A DNA stretch of 64,000 nucleotides from Hymenobacter sp. BT559 (GTDB lineage Bacteria; Bacteroidota; Bacteroidia; Cytophagales; Hymenobacteraceae): assembly GCF_016427535.1 (NCBI RefSeq), contig NZ_JAELXV010000002.1, forward strand, positions 682,001 through 746,000. Reading direction: 5' to 3'. Of this stretch, positions 51,015 to 59,824 are shown piece by piece. Positions within the stretch are counted from its first letter, which is position 1. Each line of letters opens with the position of its first letter. Below the pieces are notes generated by a model. The model had not been told where the DNA came from. It saw only the letters and a list, made by a program, of their open reading frames with translations, and ran no database searches. A program made the translations under genes and the position numbers.

Positions 51015-51550
51015 GCGTCTAATTTTTGAAAAGTAAGGCTGGCCGACTGTACAATTTCGGCCTGGTTGTCGGGCGTCGCCTCCTGGCTAAGGAGCTGGCA
51101 AAACACCTTCCATAGCGGGCCGGTTCGCTCGCCGTAGCCCGAAAAATACGAACGTAGCGGAATGTTGGCTTTGGCCAGCTGGCGCGAAATTACTTGCCCG
51201 CCCAGCGTCGAGCCCTCTAGTACGTACATCGCACCCAGCAGCTGGGGCCAGGTACCTAGGGGCGGCATGTCGGGGCAAGCGGGCAGCTGGCCGGCAGGGA
51301 GCTGCAAATCTTCGAGAATAAGGTGTGCCCGCTGTCGGGTAGCCACCTCCCACTCCGGCCCTAGGTCTTGCTGCCGCAGCTGCGCTTCATAAGGCACCAG
51401 AAAGCCGTACATCTTAGTCAGAAAATGCACGGTGGCGGCTTCAGTGATAGTGCCGGCCGTGAGCTGCTGGTTGAAGGTGTTTTGCTCTAGCTGGTCGTGG
51501 GCAGGCCGGGTTTCGAGGCGCAGCGCCTGCAGGAGGGGGGAGGGGGACAT
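50990..51550 (-). CDS. bphO: Heme oxygenase supplying biliverdin
   Basis: A 186-residue heme oxygenase of the BphO type that opens heme to biliverdin, CO and iron. The proximal heme-ligand is probably His18 in ETRPAHDQLE, and the distal helix has LEGSTLGGQVISRQL with the Gly-rich kink. Its stop lies 25 bp inside the bacteriophytochrome gene, so translation is coupled and the chromophore is made beside its apoprotein. It is the first gene of the four-gene light-sensing operon. Confidence 0.95.
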   Translation of the reverse strand: MSPSPLLQALRLETRPAHDQLEQNTFNQQLTAGTITEAATVHFLTKMYGFLVPYEAQLRQQDLGPEWEVATRQRAHLILEDLQLPAGQLPACPDMPPLGTWPQLLGAMYVLEGSTLGGQVISRQLAKANIPLRSYFSGYGERTGPLWKVFCQLLSQEATPDNQAEIVQSASLTFQKLDAWLNQPPA

Positions 51551-51574
51551 AATAGCGAAAATACGGCGCCTGAT

Positions 51575-51722
51575 GGCGCGGGGCTGTGCCCCGTGCCGAC
51601 TACTCGTGGGCCTCTGGCCCGCACGTTGAGGGGAATTAGTTGAGCAAAAACCTACCTAACGTAGCCTGACGTACGGGCCTGAAGGCCGCGAGTAGTCGGC
51701 ATGGGGCGCAGCCTCGTGCCAA
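51575..51722. repeat. Inverted repeat upstream of the phytochrome operon
   Basis: Arms of about 50 bp with gaps (GGGGCTGTGCCCCGTGCCGACTACTCG at 51580-51606 and its complement CGAGTAGTCGGCATGGGGCGCAGCC at 51689-51713) surround an AT-richer loop. It fills the spacer between the alpha-2-macroglobulin stop and bphO. A different family from the TCATTGCGAG repeats. Confidence 0.75.
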
Positions 51723-51725
51723 GGA

Positions 51726-54700
51726 TTATCGCACGCGCACCACGCCTGCTCCGTTATATGAGTGATATTCTGCGTTGTACATGGCGTCGGCGCTCACTGG
51801 ACCCAGCTTAAAGGTGCCCTTGCTCACGGCCCGCGCCAGGTAGTAGAAGGTTTTGGGCGTGGTCGAGGCGGTGGTGAAAAGGTTGATGCGGTCGTCGCGC
51901 ACGTCGAGATAATCGGGAGTGCTAGCGGCTGCGGTGCCTTTTACCTCGCGCTGCGGACCTAGGCGCGGGTTTTCGATTTCGAGGCCGGCGGGCAGCAGGT
52001 CGGTAATGGCCACGTTCTGGACCTCGCCGGCTGCGGTGGCGGCTTGTAGGGTCAGTTTCACCACTACTAAGTCGTTCTGGCGGATGCCGGTGGGCGAGAT
52101 GGGCTGGCCGTCGCGGTTCAGGAACTGGCGGCGCACCTTAAGGTAGCTGTCCTCCTCGTGCACCCGGCCGCCGGCCGAGATGCCCTCCATTTCCCAGAAG
52201 TAGTAGAGCTGGCCCGCACCTAGGGCCTTCAGGAGCAGCTGGTAGTTGGCCACGTTGCGCACCGTTAGGTCTTTGCCGTCAAACTTGCCTAGCTGCTTAC
52301 CACCCGCCGACAGCGTGGCCGTGACGGTGCTGGCGCGGGCACGACGCGCGATTTTGCCCAGCGACAGCAGCGCGAAAGCTGATTCCTGGGTGTTCATATA
52401 CCGCTCGGCCTTCACTTGCCGGCTCAGTTGGCGGGCGATGCTGGCTACCTGCGGGTTGTTGGGGTCGGCCTCAAACAAGGCATTGAGTGCCAACGCCTCG
52501 TCGCGGATGGGTGACGAGAACGAGCCATCAAGCTCGCGGCGGGCGCTTTCGGGGGTAAACTGCCGGGGCAGGGTCTCCTGGAAAGCCTTTTGCTGGCCAC
52601 CTAGGGCGTAGGTGCAGGCTAGCAGGAAGCGCGCGTCGCTGGTTAGTAGTGGGCGGTTGGCCTTGTAGTAGTTGAGGGCCACAGCATCTTGGCGGCCGGC
52701 CAGGGCCAGCACGTAGAGCGAGTAGGTTATTTCGCGTTTGGCAATGACGCGTTCGCGGGCAATGCGGTTGACGTCGAAATACTGGTACTTGTCGGTTTCG
52801 CGCTGCTTCACCCGGAACTGCATATAGGTCAATACCTTGTCGAGCAGCTTCTGGTTTACGGCGAAGCCGGCCTGCTTAGCCTCAAGGAGGAAGTGGGCGG
52901 CGTAGGCCGTGGCCCACCAGTTGTCATAGTCGCCGCCGGGCCAGTAGCTGAGGCTGCCGTTGTAGAGCTGCATGCTCTCAATTTTGCGGATGGCCTCCTG
53001 CACGTGGTAGTTGGGGTTGTAGCGCTGCACGTGGGGGCCGGGCTTCTGGTTGAGCGTGGCCGCCAAATCGCCGAAATACAACTGCGGAAACGCAGCCGAC
53101 ACGGTTTGCTCGAGGCAGCCGTAGGGGTATTGCAGCAGGTAATCGAGGTTCTTGGAAAACTGCGTGAGCGGCGAGCGGCTCAAAAGCATCTTGCTCCGCA
53201 GCGAGGTGGGCAGGAAGTCGGTCCGCAAATCGAGCGTGGCCGGCGCGCTGGCCATAACGTCGCCGCTGCCAGTGCGCTTTTCAAGCGGCGCGGCGGGGCG
53301 AATAGGGAGTTCGATGATTTCATTGTTCCCCATGACAGAAGGGTCCTTCTTTCCTGGTTCGTCATGAAAAATTCGAGCATTTATAAACACCGTTCCGACC
53401 TGCTGGGCAATTACTCTAAAGGTTACTCTCTGCTCACTGTTAGGAGCTAGCTTGACAACTGAAAATGGATTTGTGACACTCTTTACCTCTTTGCCTTTAC
53501 CGAGTACAATCTCACTTTTGCCGTTCAAAAAAACAGTAGCCAATTGACTGATTTTATCAATATCACGTTTCCCGCCTGTAGTTTGAGCAAACAAATCGAC
53601 TCTACCGTTTAATACGCTTTTAGTCGTATTCGTCAGTGTCACCGGCACGTCTATCGTATCGCCAGGCGACATAAAGCGTGGCAGCGCCGTGCTAATTACC
53701 ACCGGGTCGGCCACCTTCATGGTCTGCTCGGCGCTGGCAAAGGCGTCGTCTTTGTAGGCCACGGCCATCACGCGCAGCGCCCCGCTGAACTGCGGCAGCC
53801 GCACTTTGTACTGCACCAGGCCGTTGGCGTCGGCGGTCAGAATGCCGCTCCATTTAGCCAGCAGTTTCACGCGGCGGCTGGGCACGGGCGTGGTGCGGCG
53901 GCCTAGGTCGCCGGCGTCGCCGCCGCTGCTGCTAGTGCCCAACTCGGGCAGCAGGAAGGGGTAGATGTCGAAGGCCCCGACTTCGAGCGCCCGCTTCTGG
54001 TAGAAGTAGGCGTGGGGGTCGGGCGTGCGGTAGTCTTTGCGCTGCAAAATGCCCTCATCTACCACCGCTAGCGTGACCTGAGCGCCGGGCGCGGTGCGCA
54101 CCTCGATAGTCTGGAATACCTGCGAGCGGCTCTGCGTGGCGGCTTTCAGGGTGAGGGGTAGGTGGGTGCTGGGCTTTTCCACCGTCAGCGGCACGAAGCC
54201 CCGCGCCACCGTCAGGGGCAGCGAGTTGTCGGTAATGGGCCGGATGGCGGTGGCCGTGACGTAGATATTCGGCACGTGCCCGCCGCGGATGGGCACGCTC
54301 ACCCGCGCCGATTTTTGGTCGGTATCGACGTAGAAATGGTCGAGCACGCGGTCGCGCTCTACTGTCACGAGAATGCGGCCGGGGAAGGGCGTTTTCAGCA
54401 GCAGCTGGGCCGTTTCGCCGGGCTCGTACTTAGGCTTGTCGGCCTCGATGATTACCTCGCCTTCATTGTTGACCTCAAAGGAGTTGCCAGCCGTGTCGCC
54501 GCTGCCGTAGGCGTAGAAATACTCGGCTACGTAGTTGCTGGCCTCGGGCCGCATGATGCGCACCTCGTACTCGCCCGAGTACTGCGGCCGGAAGAATATT
54601 TTACTGGTGCCTTCAACGGTAAACTCCTTGCTACTGAGCACTTCCTCGCGCCGCTGCGAATTATACACGTAGCGGTCGCCTTGGCGCTCCAGCACGGTTT

Positions 54701-57332
54701 CCCAGAGCTTGCGCACGATGGTAACTTGGGCCGTGGCCGTGGTGACTTTGCCCGCCGGCGTGAGAGCCACGAACTGTATGGGCACATCCTGGTGCGTACC
54801 CACCAAGCCACCGATGCGCTCGATGCCGAACATAGCCTTTTGGGTCTGCACCTCAAAGGTAGCCAGGCGGTTAACGGGCCGGCCGGTTTCGTCGAATATC
54901 GTGGCGAAGGCTGTGCCCGTGAGCGTGCCCATGTCGCGCACGTCGGGTAGGGTGTAGGTGGCCGTGCCGCGGCCGGCAGCGTCGGTTTCGCCCTCGCGCC
55001 GCTCGTGCTGAAACTGCTCGGCCAAGTCTTCCAGGGCGCTGCGCCCGGTGCCCGACTGAATAGAAAAATTATAGCCAGGATATTCTTTGGCCGAAAATGA
55101 CTTGGCTTTCAGCGAAAACTCGACCTCAAACTTGCGCCCCGCCGCTGGCGGTCCAAATAGGTTGAGGGCCGTGATTTTAGCGTTCACCGTTTCGGCAGGG
55201 CGCACCGTGGTGGGCGCGGCGGTCACGGTCACTTTCAGCCGGTCCGGTATAAATTCTTCCACGCTCACTTGCCGGGAGGTCAGCAGCACGTCGTTGCCGG
55301 TCAGCACCTCCAGCGTGTACAGCCCCGTCATGATGCTGGCGGGCAGGATGAAGCGCGATGCCACCGCGCCGGTCGCGTTCAGGCGCTCGCCTAGGTTCAC
55401 GTATTCCTTGCCAGTGGGTAGTAGCAGGCGCACCTTCACGGGCAGGCCAGCTGGGGGCGTGCGCCAGTCGTCGTTCCGCACCACGGTGTTGGTATAAATA
55501 GTGTCGCCGGGCCGGTACAGGTCGCGGTCGCCGTACATAAAGGCTTGGTAATGCGCGGCGTTGCTGGTTAGCCCGCCCACCTCAAAGCGCGAGGTTTCGA
55601 CCCGCGTCTGGGGCAGGTTGATAAACGAGAAATCGGCGTCTTTCACCACCGTTACCATGCCCAGGCGCAAGCGCGAGCCGGCCACGCTGTCGTAGCGGGC
55701 CACACCCTGGCCGTTGGTAGTGGCGGTGCCCATCACTTGGTTGCTGGTGCTGAGAAAGCGCACCGTGGCCCCGCTTATCGGCTGCGCCGTGCGAATAGAA
55801 TTTAGAAAAACTACCGTGCCCCCATCGGCATTTTGCCGCGCAATGAGCCCTAGGTCGGTGAGCGCCACTAGTTTTTCCTCGCGTAGCCACAGGTGCTCGG
55901 TGTCTTGCACGCGCACCACGTAGAGGCCCTTGAGCGGGGCATTGAACTCTAGGTCTTTGAGATTGAGGCTGAGCAGGTGCAAGCCGTGCTGCTTTTTGAG
56001 CGCCGCCGTGGTGTAGGCGCGCGTGAAGAGCACGTCGCCCCGGTTTTCGAGCTCGTAGTACTGGTAGCCGCCGCTGCCGCCGTCGTTGTCGGGGTCGCCG
56101 TCGCCGCTGTACTCGCCGTCTTCTTCGCCCTCACCGTCTTCTTCGCCCTCACCTTCGCTGCCGCCTTCGTAGCCATACTGCTTGCCGCCGCGCAAAAAGT
56201 CCTGCACGTTGCTGGCGTATACTTTGGCCACGGTCACTTGCACTTTCTCGATGCCATTGAGGCGCAGGCCGAGGCTGCGGGTACCTAGGGAGCTGAGGTA
56301 CATAGCCTTCTCAGCGCTGGCAAAGCTGATACTTGGCGTGGTATTGCCAAAGCTCACGCCCTGGCTAAACCGCTCGGTCAGCCGCCCGCCCAGCGCCCCG
56401 CGCAGGCCCGGCTCGATGCTGACCTGGTAATCTTTGCCCACCTCAAAGCCGCCGCGTAGTAGCAGTCCACTTTCCTGGGCTTCTATCGAAAAAGACACGG
56501 CTGGCTCTACCTGCAGCAGTGGCTGAATATCGGCCACCGATACCGGCTGGTTGGTAAGCAGCTGCACCACCGGCTGCCCATCCAGCACCGAGCCCGTGAG
56601 CTCGCGCACTTGCAGCGTCTCCTGCTCGGGCACTGCAGCCGAGGCCGTGAGCGGCGCGGTAGTGGCCTGGCTGCCGGCCACCGCCTTCAGCCCCGACGCC
56701 ACCGTAAATTCCAGCTGTTCGCCGGGTGCCACCGGCTGGTTGATGGTGAGGCCCAGCGTGTGGTCGGGCTCTACGGCGGTGAGGGTGAAGGCTACCGGGC
56801 GCCCATTTTGGCTCAGCGACAGGCGCGGGCGCAGGTCGGCAGGCCGCACCGAGTAGTTGAATACCAAGTTGGCGCGCAGCTCGGCGGTGCCCGCCGCCTG
56901 CTCGCTGCGCCCGTAGAACACTTGCGCGCTACCTAGGGCCACCAGCGGTGTATGAAACTTATCGCGGTCGAGCGTCAGCTTTTGCTTGCCCGAGGGCAGG
57001 GTGGCCGGCCGCAGGCGGGCCGCGAATACCGTGCTCGGCCGCAGCGGCTCGTAGGGCGAAAACACCAGTTCGCGCCCCTCGCTAGTCCACTTAAATTTGC
57101 CCCGAATGGCGGGCTCAAACTGCACGTAGCGGGTGGTGTCCCACTTGCCTTCCTGCGTGGCCGGTGCCACCGGCTCATCAAAGGCAAAAGTGATGTTCTG
57201 GTACGGGTCGATTTCTTCGCCATCGGCCTCGGTAGTGGCGGTTTGGGCCTGCTCCTGGTCGGTTTTTTTAGAGCAAGAAAAGGTAGTGGAAAGCGCTAAA
57301 AATAGCAGCGGCAGCAGGCGACAAAGGCGCAT
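51726..57332 (-). CDS. Bacterial alpha-2-macroglobulin lipoprotein
   Basis: An 1868-residue periplasmic protease trap anchored by lipid: signal peptide MRLCRLLPLLFLALSTTFSC with lipid Cys at residue 20. MG-type beta domains follow, with a conserved bait/alpha-2-macroglobulin pattern (QVFQTIEVRTAPGAQVTLAVVDEGILQ, VKVRLLLPTGKEYVNLGERL). The thioester motif CLEQ is at residues 1406-1409 in PYGCLEQT, with the following helical thioester domain and a C-terminal domain ending in strands. It is likely to entrap foreign proteases that breach the outer membrane and to cooperate with PBP1C in repair. An acidic Gly/Glu/Asp insert lies near residue 400 and an AT-rich patch at 53310-53660. The start is moved 18 codons downstream to the lipoprotein ATG. 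Confidence 0.95.
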   Translation of the reverse strand: MRLCRLLPLLFLALSTTFSCSKKTDQEQAQTATTEADGEEIDPYQNITFAFDEPVAPATQEGKWDTTRYVQFEPAIRGKFKWTSEGRELVFSPYEPLRPSTVFAARLRPATLPSGKQKLTLDRDKFHTPLVALGSAQVFYGRSEQAAGTAELRANLVFNYSVRPADLRPRLSLSQNGRPVAFTLTAVEPDHTLGLTINQPVAPGEQLEFTVASGLKAVAGSQATTAPLTASAAVPEQETLQVRELTGSVLDGQPVVQLLTNQPVSVADIQPLLQVEPAVSFSIEAQESGLLLRGGFEVGKDYQVSIEPGLRGALGGRLTERFSQGVSFGNTTPSISFASAEKAMYLSSLGTRSLGLRLNGIEKVQVTVAKVYASNVQDFLRGGKQYGYEGGSEGEGEEDGEGEEDGEYSGDGDPDNDGGSGGYQYYELENRGDVLFTRAYTTAALKKQHGLHLLSLNLKDLEFNAPLKGLYVVRVQDTEHLWLREEKLVALTDLGLIARQNADGGTVVFLNSIRTAQPISGATVRFLSTSNQVMGTATTNGQGVARYDSVAGSRLRLGMVTVVKDADFSFINLPQTRVETSRFEVGGLTSNAAHYQAFMYGDRDLYRPGDTIYTNTVVRNDDWRTPPAGLPVKVRLLLPTGKEYVNLGERLNATGAVASRFILPASIMTGLYTLEVLTGNDVLLTSRQVSVEEFIPDRLKVTVTAAPTTVRPAETVNAKITALNLFGPPAAGRKFEVEFSLKAKSFSAKEYPGYNFSIQSGTGRSALEDLAEQFQHERREGETDAAGRGTATYTLPDVRDMGTLTGTAFATIFDETGRPVNRLATFEVQTQKAMFGIERIGGLVGTHQDVPIQFVALTPAGKVTTATAQVTIVRKLWETVLERQGDRYVYNSQRREEVLSSKEFTVEGTSKIFFRPQYSGEYEVRIMRPEASNYVAEYFYAYGSGDTAGNSFEVNNEGEVIIEADKPKYEPGETAQLLLKTPFPGRILVTVERDRVLDHFYVDTDQKSARVSVPIRGGHVPNIYVTATAIRPITDNSLPLTVARGFVPLTVEKPSTHLPLTLKAATQSRSQVFQTIEVRTAPGAQVTLAVVDEGILQRKDYRTPDPHAYFYQKRALEVGAFDIYPFLLPELGTSSSGGDAGDLGRRTTPVPSRRVKLLAKWSGILTADANGLVQYKVRLPQFSGALRVMAVAYKDDAFASAEQTMKVADPVVISTALPRFMSPGDTIDVPVTLTNTTKSVLNGRVDLFAQTTGGKRDIDKISQLATVFLNGKSEIVLGKGKEVKSVTNPFSVVKLAPNSEQRVTFRVIAQQVGTVFINARIFHDEPGKKDPSVMGNNEIIELPIRPAAPLEKRTGSGDVMASAPATLDLRTDFLPTSLRSKMLLSRSPLTQFSKNLDYLLQYPYGCLEQTVSAAFPQLYFGDLAATLNQKPGPHVQRYNPNYHVQEAIRKIESMQLYNGSLSYWPGGDYDNWWATAYAAHFLLEAKQAGFAVNQKLLDKVLTYMQFRVKQRETDKYQYFDVNRIARERVIAKREITYSLYVLALAGRQDAVALNYYKANRPLLTSDARFLLACTYALGGQQKAFQETLPRQFTPESARRELDGSFSSPIRDEALALNALFEADPNNPQVASIARQLSRQVKAERYMNTQESAFALLSLGKIARRARASTVTATLSAGGKQLGKFDGKDLTVRNVANYQLLLKALGAGQLYYFWEMEGISAGGRVHEEDSYLKVRRQFLNRDGQPISPTGIRQNDLVVVKLTLQAATAAGEVQNVAITDLLPAGLEIENPRLGPQREVKGTAAASTPDYLDVRDDRINLFTTASTTPKTFYYLARAVSKGTFKLGPVSADAMYNAEYHSYNGAGVVRVR
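56067..56163 (-). repeat. Acidic low-complexity insert with 18-bp tandem repeat in the alpha-2-macroglobulin gene
   Basis: Encodes a run rich in Glu, Asp and Gly (EGEGEEDGEGEEDGEYSGDG). The DNA contains CGTCTTCTTCGCCCTCAC twice, at 56117 and 56135, a period of 18 bp that keeps the frame. Confidence 0.85.
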
Positions 57333-57465
57333 AAATGAGCCGGGAAAAACGGCGCAGAAAGGTAGGGGGCTGGCGGACAAAAACACGCCATTCTATATTC
57401 ATTTTTAGCTGTTTTACGCGCTTAGCCAGCGCCTCTAGCGTTTCTTTGACATAAAAATTGGTTGC

Positions 57466-58374
57466 ATGCTGTCGCATCCCCACGAAGTATTTCTCGAAGT
57501 AGCCCAGCGCCTGAGCTTTACAAAAGCCGGGCAGGCGCTGTTCATCAGTCAGTCGGCGGTGAGCAAGCAGGTGAAGGCCTTGGAGGAGCACTACCAAACG
57601 GGCTTGTTTGAGCGCCTAGGGGGCAGCGTGCAGCTCACGCCCGCCGGGCAGAAGCTATACCAAAAGCTGTTGCAAGCCAAGCAGCTGCAGCAAGAGCTGC
57701 AACAAGAAATGAGCGAGCTCAGCCCCGGCTTTGCGCCGGCCGTGCACTTGCTCATTGGGGCCAGCACTACCATCTCGCTCTATGTGCTGCCGCCGGTGGT
57801 GGCCGCCTACTTGCAGCAGCATCCGCAGCACCAGCTCAGCCTCAAAAATCGCAACAGCGACAATATCCTGCGGGCGCTGCTAGCGCACGAGATTGAGCTT
57901 GGCATCATCGAGGGCATTCACAAAGTGAGCCACGTAACTTACACGCCGCTGCTCACCGACGAGGTAGTGGCCGTGTGCGCCGCCAGCAACCCCCTAGGTG
58001 GCCGCGAGCTAAGCACCGCCGACTTACTCAGTATCCCGCTGGCGCTGCGCGAAGTAGGCTCCGGCACCCTGGCTGTGCTCGAAGAAGCGCTGGCCACGCA
58101 GGGCATCAAGCTGGCGGCTCTGCCGGTGCGGGTGCGCCTAGGGGGCACCGAAGCCCTTAAAAACTTCGTGCGCGTTGAGGCTACCTGCCTAGCTTTTCTA
58201 CCCCGTCAAGCTGTGGTGAAGGAGTTAGCCACGGGCGAGCTTAAAGAAGTTAGAATTAAAGATTTGTCGCTGCTTCGGCAATTCAATTTCATTCAGCGCA
58301 AGGGCACTGAAAACAACGGGCCCTACCGCGATTTTTTGCGCTTCACACAGCGCTACTATTCTAGTAAGGAATAG
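57466..58374 (+). CDS. LysR-family transcriptional regulator
   Basis: A 302-residue regulator with the N-terminal winged helix (LEVAQRLSFTKAGQALFISQSAVSKQVKALEEHYQTGLFERLGG), a linker helix, and a two-lobe effector domain (LLIGASTTISLYVLPPVVAAYL to the C-terminus). The effector domain has the pattern of CysL/CysB-like members of the family. It is divergent from the alpha-2-macroglobulin gene and 65 bp upstream of thrC on the same strand; it might regulate either, but the sequence does not show which. The start is the ATG at 57466. Confidence 0.93.
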   Translation: MLSHPHEVFLEVAQRLSFTKAGQALFISQSAVSKQVKALEEHYQTGLFERLGGSVQLTPAGQKLYQKLLQAKQLQQELQQEMSELSPGFAPAVHLLIGASTTISLYVLPPVVAAYLQQHPQHQLSLKNRNSDNILRALLAHEIELGIIEGIHKVSHVTYTPLLTDEVVAVCAASNPLGGRELSTADLLSIPLALREVGSGTLAVLEEALATQGIKLAALPVRVRLGGTEALKNFVRVEATCLAFLPRQAVVKELATGELKEVRIKDLSLLRQFNFIQRKGTENNGPYRDFLRFTQRYYSSKE

Positions 58375-58439
58375 GCTATGCGAAAACTCCATTTCGCTGG
58401 GGCATAGCGGCGCGTATAGGGCACCCAGAACTTTGCCCC

Positions 58440-59645
58440 ATGAAACTGACAGTTGCCCCGTCGCTCTCGCGCATGCACAGCCTGCACTGTGCCCGTTGCC
58501 ACACGCCTTACTCGCCTTTCGAGCTGCAAAGCGTATCGGCCTGCTGCCAGCAGCCACTAGTGGCCGACTACGACCTGCATTATGCCCCCACACCCGCCGA
58601 AGCTATCGACCAGGCCGACAGCTCGATGTGGCGCTACGGTACGCTGCTGCCTTTGCTGTCGGAGGCCAATAAAGTGACCCTAGGCGAAGGCCTGACGCCA
58701 CTGCTGGCCCTGCCGCGCCTAGGTGCCAAGTACGGCTTTAGTGCGCTCACTCTCAAGGATGAAGGCCAAAACCCCACGGGCTCCTTTAAAGCGCGCGGCC
58801 TGAGCATGGCCATTTCCAAAGCCAAGGAGCTGGGTACGCAGGGCTGCATCATTCCCACAGCTGGCAACGCAGGAGTGGCGATGGCGGCTTACTGCGCTCG
58901 TGGCGGCTTGAGCGCCACCGTGGTCATGCCCCGCCACACGCCCGAGGCCTTCAAGGAAGAGTGCTACTGGTATGGCGCGCGGGTCGAGCTGGTTGATGGC
59001 CTCATCAACGACTGCGCCGCCCGCGTGCGTCAGCTCAACGCCGGCGGCGAACTGCTTGATATTTCAACTCTCAAGGAGCCCTACCGCCTCGAAGGCAAGA
59101 AAACGATGGGCTACGAAATTGCCGAGCAGCTAAGCTGGCAGCTGCCCGACGTGCTGCTTTATCCCGCGGGCGGTGGCACGGGCCTCATCGGCATTTGGAA
59201 GGCCTTTCAGGAAATGAAAGCGATGGGCTGGCTCGCACCCGAAACCGCCCTGCCGCGCATGGTAGCCGTGCAGGCCGAAAACTGCCGCCCGCTCTACGAC
59301 ACCTATTTCGGCCACCAGGCTAATTCTATGAACTACAACGGCCGACCCACTCTTGCCAATGGCTTGGCCGTGCCGCGCCCCCTAGGCGAGCCCTTGATGC
59401 TAGACGTGCTGCGCGAGTCGCAAGGTACCGTTGTGAGCATCAGCGAAGAAGGCATGCTGGAAGGCATGCGCGAGCTCGGGCAGCAAGAAGGCCTGTTTGT
59501 AGCTCCTGAGGGCGCCGCCGTGTGGATGGCCGCCCGCCAGCTGCTAGCCACCGGCTGGCTGCGCGCCGATGAGCGCATCTTGCTGCTCAACACCGGCAGC
59601 GGCCAGAAGTATATGAGCAACGTGGCCGGCCGCGCCTGGGCGTAG
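58440..59645 (+). CDS. thrC: Threonine synthase
   Basis: A 401-residue PLP enzyme that turns O-phosphohomoserine into threonine. An N-terminal zinc-ribbon-like part has C17/C20 and C35/C36; the PLP Lys117 is in NPTGSFKARG; the phosphate-binding loop is AGGGTGLIG; and TAGNAGVAMAAYCARGG binds substrate. The domain order matches the short, archaeal-type threonine synthase. hom and thrB are not nearby. The ATG at 58440 comes 4 nt after a GAACTTTG box, which suggests transcription starts close to or at the ATG. Confidence 0.93.
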   Translation: MKLTVAPSLSRMHSLHCARCHTPYSPFELQSVSACCQQPLVADYDLHYAPTPAEAIDQADSSMWRYGTLLPLLSEANKVTLGEGLTPLLALPRLGAKYGFSALTLKDEGQNPTGSFKARGLSMAISKAKELGTQGCIIPTAGNAGVAMAAYCARGGLSATVVMPRHTPEAFKEECYWYGARVELVDGLINDCAARVRQLNAGGELLDISTLKEPYRLEGKKTMGYEIAEQLSWQLPDVLLYPAGGGTGLIGIWKAFQEMKAMGWLAPETALPRMVAVQAENCRPLYDTYFGHQANSMNYNGRPTLANGLAVPRPLGEPLMLDVLRESQGTVVSISEEGMLEGMRELGQQEGLFVAPEGAAVWMAARQLLATGWLRADERILLLNTGSGQKYMSNVAGRAWA

Positions 59646-59670
59646 AGGCTGATATATTACTAAAGACGAT

Positions 59671-59752
59671 TGTCATTACGAGCGCCAGCGAAGCAATCTC
59701 ACCTACTCAGTTACTGATTGGGTGCGATTGCTTCACTGGCGCTCGTAATGAC
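59671..59752. repeat. REP-like inverted repeat between thrC and the glycosyltransferase gene
   Basis: Arms of 33 bp (59671-59703, 59720-59752) with three mismatches, beginning TGTCATTACGAGCGCCAGCG. Family of 15828 and 34211. It could act as a transcription end for thrC, although no U-run follows. Confidence 0.88.
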
Positions 59753-59809
59753 AATTGCCGTTTATGGTCGCTGTAACTGCTTCAAGCCCCCTTAAGGTAA
59801 TAACCCCGG

Positions 59810-59817
59810 TACCTTTG
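59810..59817 (+). promoter_or_regulatory. TACCTTTG box, promoter element 7 nt before ATG
   Basis: Exact match to the Bacteroidota TAnnTTTG element. Its last base lies 7 nt before the ATG at 59825, so transcription would begin at or within a base or two of the start codon. No good -33 TTG is seen at the usual distance. Confidence 0.5.
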
Positions 59818-59824
59818 CCGGCCC

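Noticed and set aside
54162..54950. 262-codon plus-strand frame opposite the alpha-2-macroglobulin gene
   Set aside because: Antisense frame of a conserved gene; no domain recognised.
56117..56152. Possible CRISPR-like short tandem repeat
   Set aside because: Only two 18-bp units without spacers, inside a coding frame; it encodes an acidic low-complexity run.
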